NCBI RefSeq assembly: GCF_000773975.1 | Contig: NZ_JRUQ01000028.1 | Location: forward strand, 62,001 to 126,000 | Direction: 5' to 3' | Origin: Erwinia typographi | GTDB taxonomy: Bacteria; Pseudomonadota; Gammaproteobacteria; Enterobacterales; Enterobacteriaceae | DNA length: 64,000 nt | Shown here: one piece after another, positions 56,378 through 64,000 of the stretch | Layout of the letters: every line of letters begins with the position of its first letter | How positions within the stretch are numbered: position 1 is the stretch's first letter | Notes under the pieces: generated by a model | The model's input: the letters and a program-made list of their open reading frames with translations, nothing else | Database searches by the model: none | What the model was told of the DNA's origin: nothing | Made by a program: the position numbers and the translations under genes

Positions 56378-57658
56378 TCAAACAATGTAATCCACCAGCG
56401 CCGGTTCCTGTTTGCACAGGCGGCGCCAGTCCACGATCGGCAAACGTATATGCAAACCTACGCTACCATCGTCTTCATTCCACTCTTTTTCTATCGCCTG
56501 AAGCTGATAAAATCGGCTACGTAGCCGCCCGGCTTCAGGCGGCAAACGTAAATCGTACTGCGCGATTTCGCCCGCCAGCCGCTCGGTCAGCGCCTGGAAC
56601 AGCAGCGAAATCCCTTCCCCGGTCTGGGCGGAAACCCATACGCGGACCGGCATATTCTCTTCGTCACGATCGATGCGCGGCACAAAGCCTTCCAGCATAT
56701 CGATCTTATTCATGATCTGAAGCATTGGCACTTCGTGGGAATCTATTTCTTCCAGCACGTCGACCACGGCTGCAATATTTTCATCCACGCGTAAATCGGC
56801 GGCATCAATCACATGCAGCAGCAGCGTGGCTTCGCGCGTTTCCTGTAGCGTTGCTTTAAAAGCGGCGACCAGATCGTGCGGCAGATGGCGAATAAACCCA
56901 ACGGTATCCGCCAGCACCACTTCCCCCACGTCGCTGACGTCTACCCGACGCAGCGTAGGATCCAGCGTGGCGAACAGCTGGTTGGCGACATACACATCAG
57001 CTGAGGTCAGGCGGTTAAAAAGCGTAGATTTACCGGCGTTGGTATATCCCACCAGCGAAACCGTCGGCACGTCGGCTTTACTTCTCGCCTGACGGCCCTG
57101 CTCGCGCTGTTTCGACACCCGCTCAAGACGAGAAAGGATCAGCGTAATACGGTTGCGCAGCAAGCGGCGGTCGGTTTCCAACTGCGTTTCACCCGGTCCG
57201 CGCAGACCAATCCCGCCTTTCTGACGCTCAAGGTGCGTCCAGCCACGGACAAGACGCGTGGCAAGATGGCGAAGCTGCGCCAGCTCCACCTGTAGTTTAC
57301 CTTCATGGGTACGGGCGCGCTGGGCAAAAATGTCCAGAATCAGCCCGGTACGGTCGATGACGCGGCATTCACACAGGGCTTCCAGGTTACGTTCCTGGGC
57401 CGGGCTCAGGGCGTGATCGAACAGCACCACCGATGCCCCGCTGGCTTTTACCGCCTCTGCGATTTCAACCGCCTTTCCTTCACCGACGAAATATTTAGGG
57501 TGGGGGGATTTCCGACTGCCGGTAACGACCCGCAGCGCTTCTACACCCGCAGAAGAGACCAGGGTTTCGAATTCCTGCAAATCTTCCATATCCCGGTCTT
57601 GGGTAAAATAGATGTGTACCAGTACGGCCTGCTCACCGGCATCATAACGGTCAAACAA
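56378..57658 (-). CDS. hflX: Ribosome-rescue GTPase HflX
   Basis: GTPase that splits stalled 70S ribosomes, notably after heat stress. The 426-residue product equals E. coli. It starts MFDRYDAGEQAVLVHIYFTQ and carries the N-terminal domain with ERNLEALCECRVIDRTGLILDIFAQRA, a coiled linker, and the G domain with LVGYTNAGKSTLFNRL (G1), DTVGFIRHLPH (G3) and NKIDM (G4). It lies 209 bp after hfq. Confidence 0.97.
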   Translation of the reverse strand: MFDRYDAGEQAVLVHIYFTQDRDMEDLQEFETLVSSAGVEALRVVTGSRKSPHPKYFVGEGKAVEIAEAVKASGASVVLFDHALSPAQERNLEALCECRVIDRTGLILDIFAQRARTHEGKLQVELAQLRHLATRLVRGWTHLERQKGGIGLRGPGETQLETDRRLLRNRITLILSRLERVSKQREQGRQARSKADVPTVSLVGYTNAGKSTLFNRLTSADVYVANQLFATLDPTLRRVDVSDVGEVVLADTVGFIRHLPHDLVAAFKATLQETREATLLLHVIDAADLRVDENIAAVVDVLEEIDSHEVPMLQIMNKIDMLEGFVPRIDRDEENMPVRVWVSAQTGEGISLLFQALTERLAGEIAQYDLRLPPEAGRLRSRFYQLQAIEKEWNEDDGSVGLHIRLPIVDWRRLCKQEPALVDYIV

Positions 57659-57867
57659 ACTTAAAACCTCTCAGAACCTTGTTAAACCTGCTACACGGAT
57701 GGCCATACTGCGTGAATATCAGATTCTAAATGCGCGCTGGACCCGTATATCGTCAAGCGGCGATTATTGCGCAATCCGACCTCGCCATCCGGCGAAGAAC
57801 GAATCGGGCGGATTGCCAGGACGGGGAACCCGACATAACAGGTACCCCCGCCATGGAAGAGCCGTGA

Positions 57868-58176
57868 TTACTCTGCCTCGTCACTCTCTTGCTGAGGCTG
57901 AGTAGACGCCCCCGGGTTACTGCCGTGATGATAGTTACTGCTTCCGCCACCCGCATTGTTGCTATGGTGGGAGACTGGACGGGACGGAACAACAGTAGAG
58001 ATAGCGTGCTTATAAACCATCTGACTAACCGTGTTCTTTAATAAAATCACAAATTGATCAAACGACTCGATCTGCCCCTGCAGCTTGATACCATTCACCA
58101 AATAAATCGAAACCGGAACACGTTCACGACGCAGCGCGTTTAAGAACGGATCTTGCAATGATTGCCCCTTAGCCAT
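57868..58176 (-). CDS. hfq: RNA chaperone Hfq
   Basis: Hexameric Sm-like protein that pairs small RNAs with mRNAs. The 102-residue product equals E. coli. The conserved core begins [66 protein letters not shown]. The tail is Asn/Gly/Ser-rich and ends with the acidic ESDEAE. It follows miaA by 102 bp, as in E. coli, where promoters inside miaA drive it. Confidence 0.98.
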   Translation of the reverse strand: MAKGQSLQDPFLNALRRERVPVSIYLVNGIKLQGQIESFDQFVILLKNTVSQMVYKHAISTVVPSRPVSHHSNNAGGGSSNYHHGSNPGASTQPQQESDEAE

Positions 58177-58278
58177 TCTATCTTTTCCTTATATGCTTGT
58201 TGTTTACTACTTAAGAGCATGAAAGCCCTGAAATACTGCGTAAAAATTCGCGCCTGATCATGCACTGATTGTACACAA

Positions 58279-59229
58279 TCACCCAGGCTTAGCACTAAGA
58301 ACCTGTAACAGGGTATCGCAAGCTGCATCGGGTTGTTCGCTATCCAGCCAGTGAACATCCTTCCAGCCGCGTAACCAAGTAATCTGCCGCTTAGCTAACT
58401 GCCGGGTCGCGCAAATTCCCCGATAAACCATGTCATCGTAATCGATTTCGCCAGCCAAAAATGACCACATCTGGCGATAACCTACACAACGAATGGAAGG
58501 CAAGTCCGTATGCAAATCACCTCGTGCGTATAACGCCCGAGCCTCCGCTTCAAACCCTGACGCTAACATCTGGTGAAAACGCAGTTCAATACGCTGATGT
58601 ATGACTTCGCGATGCTGAGGCGCAATCGCGAACTGCAGCACATCGTATGGCAGCGCTTCGCCTGAAGTTTTAGTCAGTTCTGTTAAAGTTTTACCCGAAA
58701 TGAAAAAAACTTCCAGTGCTCGCGAGAGTCTCTGGGGATCATTCGGATGAATACGATTTCCAGCAACGGGATCTAACTCACATAATTGACGGTGAAGGGC
58801 ATCCCACCCCCGTTCACTCGCCTGCTGCTCAATACGCTGACGCACTTCAGGATCCGCCGGGGGCAACGGCGACAATCCTTCCAGCAAAGCCTTGTAATAG
58901 AGCATGGTGCCACCAACAAGCAACGGAATACGACCGCTTTCGGTAATCTCCGCCATTTCTGCCAGCGCATCCCGACGAAACTCCGCAGCGGAATAGGTTT
59001 CTGCAGGATCGCGGATGTTCAGCAAGCGATGGGGCGCCAATGCCAGCTCCTCAGCGGAAGGTTTGGCCGTGCCAATATCCATACCGCGATAGATGAGGGC
59101 GGAATCGACGCTTATCAACTCAACCGGTAGCTGCTGACGTAAAGCCATCGCCAGCGCAGTCTTACCGGAGGCCGTTGGCCCCATCAAAAAAATTGCCTTT
59201 GGCCGGCCAGCCTTGGATGTCTCACTCAT
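58279..59229 (-). CDS. miaA: tRNA dimethylallyltransferase MiaA
   Basis: Transfers an isopentenyl group to A37 of tRNAs reading UNN codons. The 316-residue product equals the E. coli length. It starts with a P-loop [19 protein letters not shown] and has the family stretches [18 protein letters not shown] and [19 protein letters not shown]. The start overlaps the mutL stop by 8 bp. Confidence 0.97.
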   Translation of the reverse strand: MSETSKAGRPKAIFLMGPTASGKTALAMALRQQLPVELISVDSALIYRGMDIGTAKPSAEELALAPHRLLNIRDPAETYSAAEFRRDALAEMAEITESGRIPLLVGGTMLYYKALLEGLSPLPPADPEVRQRIEQQASERGWDALHRQLCELDPVAGNRIHPNDPQRLSRALEVFFISGKTLTELTKTSGEALPYDVLQFAIAPQHREVIHQRIELRFHQMLASGFEAEARALYARGDLHTDLPSIRCVGYRQMWSFLAGEIDYDDMVYRGICATRQLAKRQITWLRGWKDVHWLDSEQPDAACDTLLQVLSAKPG

Positions 59230-61156
59230 GCTTCAGGGCGTTCATCGCCTGTTCAATATCGATGTGCTGTAAAAATCCAGAAGGCGGCGATTTCAGTAGC
59301 TGCGGGCAAAGTCTTTCGACTTCAGCCAGCAATGCAATCGCCTGCGAGTGATTCCAGTGCGGATGGTCAGCTAGCGAATGGCGCGCTAACCATTGCGCTA
59401 CCTGCGTTGCGGACACATCCTGCTGCCGGGCGAGATAGCCTAACAGTTCTGGAATCAAGTTTTGTAAATTTTGTTGGCGTAATGGTAAAGGTACAGCGCG
59501 GAGCGTCACATGATGCGCATCCGCATGGAGTTCAATCCCCATCTGAATCAGCAGGCTACCGTGGCGGCCAAGGGCTTCGCGCTCTGCCTTGTCCAACTTA
59601 AGCCGAACGGGGATCAGCAGCGGCTGCGGTTTCAGCCCTTCGTCGCCCGGCGCAAGCTGAGCCTGCTTCAACCAGCGCTCGGCGACCGGCAGATGAATCA
59701 GCGCCAGCCGCTCTTTCGCTTCGACCAGCGCAAAATTGCCATGCATCACGGTCAGCACCCGGCCAAAACTCTGGCTGTGGCCGCTGAGCGGTATTTCTGC
59801 GGCGCGTTCGCTAACGGGAGACGGCTCCCTGGCGCGCAAAGGTTCCGCCGTGCTCAGGAGTTGCTGATAGGCCCGCCCCTCTTTTGGCTGATAAACAGGC
59901 TCCTGTCGCTGCCAGTTGGCCGGGGCAGCACCGCCTGAAGCTCCCGCCCCGGAGCGGGAAGCTGGCGTTGAGCGCGCCGTGCTCCCTGACCAGGACTCGC
60001 GGACCGTCCCTTCGCCAGCGCCGCTCGCGGAGTCTGGTTCGGAGGCGACATCGCTGCTTTTGGCCGGTGCCGGAACGGAAAAATGGTTGCCGCCAGCGGC
60101 CTGGCGGTTCTCAGGCTGCCAGCGTTCAGCAGGCTCGACGTCCGGCAGCGTTTCCGCTCCCGCCTCTTGCAGCACGCTGACCACTCCCTGATAGATAAAG
60201 TCGTGCACCAGCCTTGACTGGTGAAAACGCACTTCATGCTTGGCAGGATGAACGTTAACGTCAACCTGATGCGGGTCGATCTCCAGGTAAAGCACGTAGG
60301 CGGGCTGATGATCGTTGCCAAGTTTGTCCTGATAAGCCTGACGGATAGCGTGATTAATTAGCCGATCGCGCATCATGCGGCCGTTCACATAGCAATATTG
60401 CAGGTCAGTTATCGCCTTCGATCCGACAGGATCGGCCACCCAGCCCCGCAGGCTGAGATCGCCATGCTGCCACTCAATAGCCAGCGCATGACTGAGGAAA
60501 GCCGTGCCGCAGATAGCACCCATACGGCGTTCGCGCTGGCTGCTTTCGCTGACGCCGCGATACTGACGGACCAGCTTGCCGTTATGGGTCAGCGAAAACG
60601 CCACGTCAAATCTCGCCAGCGCAATGCGTCGGACGATTTCGTCTATATGGGTGAATTCGGTTTTTTCAGTGCGCATAAACTTGCGCCTGGCTGGCGTGTT
60701 GTAAAACAGGTCCAGCACCTCCAGCGTGGTGCCGACAGGATGAGCGGCTGGCTTGAGCGTCACCGCCATCTCTCGCCCTTCCGCATAAGCCTGCCACGCT
60801 TCCGCCTGCTCTGCGGTACGTGAAGTCAGCGTCAGTCGGGAAACCGAGCTGATACTGGCCAGCGCTTCGCCGCGAAAGCCGAGGCTGACAATGGCTTCAA
60901 GATCGTCCAGCGAGGCAATTTTGCTGGTAGCGTGGCGCGCCAGCGCCATCGACAGTTCGTCTTTGCCAATGCCGCTACCGTTATCACGGATGCGGATCAG
61001 CTTCGCGCCGCCCTTATCAATTTCAATATCAATGCGGGTAGCCCCGGCGTCCAGACTATTTTCAACCAGCTCCTTCACTACCGACGCTGGCCGCTCCACC
61101 ACTTCACCAGCGGCTATCTGGTTAGCAAGCTGAGGAGGCAACACCTGAATCGGCAT
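59222..61156 (-). CDS. mutL: DNA mismatch-repair protein MutL
   Basis: ATPase that couples MutS mismatch recognition to MutH incision. The 644-residue product is longer than the 615 of E. coli, mainly in the linker (about residues 335-465), which is rich in Ser, Ala and Gly. The GHKL ATPase motifs are intact: [32 protein letters not shown] and [18 protein letters not shown]. The C-terminal dimerisation domain starts near 470 and lacks the endonuclease DQHAX2EX4E motif, as expected for a MutH-dependent MutL. It follows amiB by 17 bp. Confidence 0.97.
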   Translation of the reverse strand: MPIQVLPPQLANQIAAGEVVERPASVVKELVENSLDAGATRIDIEIDKGGAKLIRIRDNGSGIGKDELSMALARHATSKIASLDDLEAIVSLGFRGEALASISSVSRLTLTSRTAEQAEAWQAYAEGREMAVTLKPAAHPVGTTLEVLDLFYNTPARRKFMRTEKTEFTHIDEIVRRIALARFDVAFSLTHNGKLVRQYRGVSESSQRERRMGAICGTAFLSHALAIEWQHGDLSLRGWVADPVGSKAITDLQYCYVNGRMMRDRLINHAIRQAYQDKLGNDHQPAYVLYLEIDPHQVDVNVHPAKHEVRFHQSRLVHDFIYQGVVSVLQEAGAETLPDVEPAERWQPENRQAAGGNHFSVPAPAKSSDVASEPDSASGAGEGTVRESWSGSTARSTPASRSGAGASGGAAPANWQRQEPVYQPKEGRAYQQLLSTAEPLRAREPSPVSERAAEIPLSGHSQSFGRVLTVMHGNFALVEAKERLALIHLPVAERWLKQAQLAPGDEGLKPQPLLIPVRLKLDKAEREALGRHGSLLIQMGIELHADAHHVTLRAVPLPLRQQNLQNLIPELLGYLARQQDVSATQVAQWLARHSLADHPHWNHSQAIALLAEVERLCPQLLKSPPSGFLQHIDIEQAMNALKHE

Positions 61157-61173
61157 AGAAATTCCTTGTTTGG

Positions 61174-62847
61174 TTACGATGCGGGGATCGTTAACGTCTG
61201 ACCCAGCATGACATTTTGCGATTTCATTTTATTGGCCTGCTGAATGGCTTTGGCGCTGACGCCATACTGAGCGGCAATCGCCGTCAGCGAATCGCCGCGC
61301 ACAACCTTATGGCGAACGGGCTTAGCCACTTTCGCCGGGCTGGCGCTGGCGGCCTGGCGGCCAGCGGGCACCTTCAGCCGCTGCCCGACCCACACCACGT
61401 CTTTGTTCAGCGTATTCAGCGAGCGTAGCGTCGCCATGCTCACGCCATACTGGGCGGCAATCCCGGAGAGCGTCTCTCCCCGTTTTACCACATGACGCTG
61501 GGTAGCCCCAGTATATTGGGTGGCCTCAGGGGCTGGATTAGGTTCTACGTTAACCGCCGCTGCGGACTGCAATGGGCGGTTTTCCTCCTTTGGGATGGAT
61601 TGCAGCGGGTGCGCCAGGAAGTAGTTGCGGAGCCCTTTATAAATCGACTCGGCAATCTTCTGCTGGTAAGCGCTACTGCCAAGCAGTCGCTCCTCCGAAG
61701 GATTACTGATAAAGCCGGTTTCCACCAGCAGGGAAGGAATATCCGGCGAGCGCAGTACGCCCAGGCTGGCATGTTCCGGTCGGCGCTTGTGCAGGGCGCC
61801 TACGCGCTGAAGCTGAGCGATAACCTTCACCGCGACATCATAGCCTACGCGCTGCGAGTGGCCGAACTGCAGGTCCAGCACCGCCTGGCTGAGGTAAGGA
61901 TCGGCCTGACTGTTGGCCAGCAGATCGCCAGCACCGCCCAGCAGCTCTGACTGCTTCTCGTGCTGCTCCAGCCAGCCGGCCATTTCGCTGTTGGCCCGAC
62001 GGTTAGACAGCACCCAGACAGACGCGCCAGAAGCACTGCGGTTTGGCGCGGCATCGGCGTGAATAGAGACCAGCACGTTGGCATTCTGCTTACGCGCCAC
62101 GTCAGAACGCCCCATCACGGAGATAAAGTAGTCGCCGTCGCGGGTCATCACGCCTTTGAACATCGGATCGTCATTCAACAACAGCTTGAGCTTGCGGGCG
62201 ATGGAGATGGTGACATTCTTCTCTTTCAGGCCGCCAGCGCCAATCGCGCCGGGGTCCTGGCCGCCGTGTCCGGCATCGATCGCCACAATCACCGCATCAT
62301 TGACTGACCGCGGCGCTTTGCCTGGCGAGGCAACCTGATTACCGCTGCTAACGCTCGTTACCGGGTTGCCTTTGAAAGGATTTTCGCTCGGAGAAGAAGG
62401 TGCGCGACGCGCGACGCTGCTCACTGCCGCTGGCCGACTGGAGGACGCATTCGCCGGCCTGCTGCCATTAATGGTAAACACCACGTTATAGCTGTTGCCG
62501 TTGCGCTGCGTAACCGCTCGGGTTTTGCCCGGCTGGGTGAGTTCAAACACCAGGCGAATGCTTTGCTTGTCTTTCGGCGTGCTGGAGCGGATACGCTTGA
62601 CGATATTCTCCCCGCTAAACGTGAGCGGCAGCCCCTGGACCACGCCACTTTGGCGAATATCCAGCACCACGCGGTCGGGATTACGCAGCGGGAAAAAACC
62701 ATAAACCGGCTGCCCGCTAAAACTCAGGGTTACCGTAGCCTTGTCATCACCGTTTGAGACTTTAATGTCGGATAAATTGGCAGCGAGCGTGCTAAACGTG
62801 GTCAGTAAAAGTGCCAGTATCAAACCAAACTTCATGCGCAATCTCAT
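61174..62847 (-). CDS. amiB: N-acetylmuramoyl-L-alanine amidase AmiB with two LysM domains
   Basis: Periplasmic zinc amidase that splits septal peptidoglycan, activated by EnvC. The ATG at 62847 overlaps the tsaE stop as ATGA and gives a signal peptide ([23 protein letters not shown]). An AMIN domain (about 25-125) is followed by the Amidase_3 domain (about 190-405) with [18 protein letters not shown] and [19 protein letters not shown]. Two C-terminal LysM modules follow (about 450-495 and 512-557). The 557-residue total exceeds E. coli AmiB (445), which has a single LysM. Confidence 0.95.
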   Translation of the reverse strand: MRLRMKFGLILALLLTTFSTLAANLSDIKVSNGDDKATVTLSFSGQPVYGFFPLRNPDRVVLDIRQSGVVQGLPLTFSGENIVKRIRSSTPKDKQSIRLVFELTQPGKTRAVTQRNGNSYNVVFTINGSRPANASSSRPAAVSSVARRAPSSPSENPFKGNPVTSVSSGNQVASPGKAPRSVNDAVIVAIDAGHGGQDPGAIGAGGLKEKNVTISIARKLKLLLNDDPMFKGVMTRDGDYFISVMGRSDVARKQNANVLVSIHADAAPNRSASGASVWVLSNRRANSEMAGWLEQHEKQSELLGGAGDLLANSQADPYLSQAVLDLQFGHSQRVGYDVAVKVIAQLQRVGALHKRRPEHASLGVLRSPDIPSLLVETGFISNPSEERLLGSSAYQQKIAESIYKGLRNYFLAHPLQSIPKEENRPLQSAAAVNVEPNPAPEATQYTGATQRHVVKRGETLSGIAAQYGVSMATLRSLNTLNKDVVWVGQRLKVPAGRQAASASPAKVAKPVRHKVVRGDSLTAIAAQYGVSAKAIQQANKMKSQNVMLGQTLTIPAS

Positions 62848-63320
62848 GAACAACCCTTTTCCATAGCAACATGCTGAATCATGACGTCTCCCGCCGCTGA
62901 GCAGGCTTTTATCTCCGCCTGGCGTCCCGTCCCCTGATAGCTCAAATGCAGTTCAATATCCGGCACCGGCAGGAAGCCCGCTCCCTGCTGCGGCCATTCG
63001 ACCAGGCACAGGCTGTCCCCACCGAAATAGTCACGGATGCCCATAAATTCAAGCTCTTCAGGATCGGCCAGCCGGTAGAGGTCGAAGTGATAGACCTGAC
63101 GGTCCGGCAGAAGATAAGGCTCGACCAGCGTGTAGGTGGGGCTTTTAACATTGCCCTGATGCCCCAGCGCCTGGAGAAAGCCCCGGCTAAAGGTGGTTTT
63201 CCCCGCGCCGAGGTCACCATACAGGTAGATCGTGGCCGCACCGCAACAGGCGCGGGCCAGACTGGCTCCTAATGCGAGGGTTGCTGCCTCGTCAGACAAT
63301 GCGATTACACAGGTCTTCAT
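62844..63320 (-). CDS. tsaE: tRNA threonylcarbamoyladenosine biosynthesis ATPase TsaE
   Basis: ATPase that recycles the TsaB-TsaD complex making t6A37 in tRNA. The 158-residue product (E. coli 153) has the P-loop [49 protein letters not shown] and CLVEWPQQG. It overlaps nnr by 4 bp and amiB by 4 bp, so nnr-tsaE-amiB-mutL-miaA-hfq is one tightly packed series. Confidence 0.96.
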   Translation of the reverse strand: MKTCVIALSDEAATLALGASLARACCGAATIYLYGDLGAGKTTFSRGFLQALGHQGNVKSPTYTLVEPYLLPDRQVYHFDLYRLADPEELEFMGIRDYFGGDSLCLVEWPQQGAGFLPVPDIELHLSYQGTGRQAEIKACSAAGDVMIQHVAMEKGCS

Positions 63321-64000
63321 TCTTTTTTATTCAGGATCTCTGGATTAACAAAAAGATAGAGCTTGGAAAATAGATCGGTCGCCAGCATCCCTCGCGTGCC
63401 GCAGCGCGCTGAAACGGCCTCAGCCGCCGCGCCGTGCGCAACGCAGCCTGCGCAGGCCGCATCGAACGGCGAGAGCTTTTGCCCCAGCAAACTGCCGATA
63501 ATTCCTGACAGCACATCGCCCATCCCGCCCGAAGCCATGCCCGCGTTGCCCACATCGGCAAACGCCATCTCTCCGGCTTCGCTGGCGATAAGGGTTCCGG
63601 CCCCTTTCAGCACCACCACGCCACCATAGCGTTTCGCCAACTCTTTCGCTGCATGTAAGCGATCGCTCTCAATATCGCTGGTCTTACTGTTTAGCAGGCG
63701 CGCCGCTTCGCCGGGGTGAGGCGTAATAATCCGATTTTGACGTTTATCGGGTCTGATTGCCAGCAGGTTAAGCGCATCGGCGTCCCAAAGCATCGGTTTC
63801 TGAGAATTTTCTACCTTTTGTAACGCTTTTTTCCCCCATTCGCCCTGTCCCAGTCCAGGGCCGACAACGATGACATCAGCCCACTCTAGCGCCTTATCGA
63901 GCGCAGCACCGCTCAGCTCCTCGACCATCAGCTCCGGCCTGGCGGTTAGCAGCGGAGTAATATTGTGCTTGTGAGTGAGCACTCGCACTAATCCAGCACC
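63317..64000 (-). CDS. nnr: ADP-dependent NAD(P)HX dehydratase/epimerase Nnr, C-terminal part (truncated by the window)
   Basis: Bifunctional repair enzyme for hydrated NAD(P)H; only the C-terminal dehydratase (carbohydrate-kinase-like) domain is here. The frame is open to the window edge, so the start lies beyond 64000. An internal GTG at 63988 is not a real start, since [29 protein letters not shown] continues the family sequence. Motifs include [31 protein letters not shown] and the nucleotide-binding [15 protein letters not shown]. The last four bases overlap tsaE. Confidence 0.95.
   Translation of the reverse strand, partial: GAGLVRVLTHKHNITPLLTARPELMVEELSGAALDKALEWADVIVVGPGLGQGEWGKKALQKVENSQKPMLWDADALNLLAIRPDKRQNRIITPHPGEAARLLNSKTSDIESDRLHAAKELAKRYGGVVVLKGAGTLIASEAGEMAFADVGNAGMASGGMGDVLSGIIGSLLGQKLSPFDAACAGCVAHGAAAEAVSARCGTRGMLATDLFSKLYLFVNPEILNKKE

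Overview
The window is a chromosomal segment of a gammaproteobacterium of the order Enterobacterales. Most proteins match the length, motifs and order of their Escherichia coli counterparts (rpsF-priB-rpsR-rplI, tamB-tamA, hflX-hflK-hflC, hfq-miaA-mutL-amiB-tsaE-nnr). Sequence drift and local gene content place it outside Escherichia and Salmonella. An Erwiniaceae-like genome (Pantoea/Erwinia/Mixta type) is my best guess; the genus cannot be fixed by reading. No rRNA, tRNA, CRISPR array, prophage or intact insertion sequence was seen.

Layout. 1-5809: a Tat-exported beta-carbonic anhydrase, the RNase P RNA gene rnpB, rsmI, and the lpoA-yraN-diaA-dolP run. 5852-14673: a ten-gene minus-strand catabolic/transport operon. 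It holds a PRD protein, an SFCGS protein, DUF4312, DUF4311 and DUF4310 (a putative, uncharacterised uptake system), an amidohydrolase, a DgaE-like PLP ammonia-lyase, a DgaF-like KDGP aldolase, a secreted lactonase and a PRD/EIIB/EIIA regulator. A perfect 20-bp palindrome and a CRP-like site precede its first gene. 15107-32982: cybC, pmbA, yjgA, mpl, fbp, ppa, ytfP, tamB, tamA, ytfL, ytfK, ytfJ, cysQ and cpdB. msrA is not in its expected place between tamA and ytfL; a promoter and a long foldable leader lie there instead. 33020-33796: an AT-rich islet with a double-glycine-leader peptide (a class II microcin candidate), its own promoter and terminator, and a small hydrophobic ORF that could encode immunity. 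33797-42220: fklB, ytfB, the S6 ribosomal operon, a small exported protein, yjfP, a chemoreceptor with a sigma-28-like promoter, bsmA and aidB. 42267-48437: the yidKJHGF sulfatase cluster with its divergent AraC-type regulator yidL. It sits where E. coli carries yjf genes. 48471-64000: rlmB, rnr, nsrR, purA, yjeT, hflC, hflK, hflX, hfq, miaA, mutL, amiB, tsaE and the 3' part of nnr.

How genes work together. The large operon reads as uptake and processing of an N-substituted 2-amino sugar acid. The secreted lactonase may open a lactone outside the membrane, the DUF proteins may import and perhaps phosphorylate the acid, the amidohydrolase may remove an N-substituent, DgaE-like removes ammonia, and DgaF-like cleaves 2-keto-3-deoxygluconate 6-phosphate to pyruvate and glyceraldehyde 3-phosphate. 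The yid cluster pairs a Cys-type sulfatase with its radical-SAM activator and a solute:sodium symporter.

Most original signals: the microcin-like locus, the operon of DUF4310-4312/SFCGS proteins with its lactonase and operator-like palindrome, and the structured ytfL leader.
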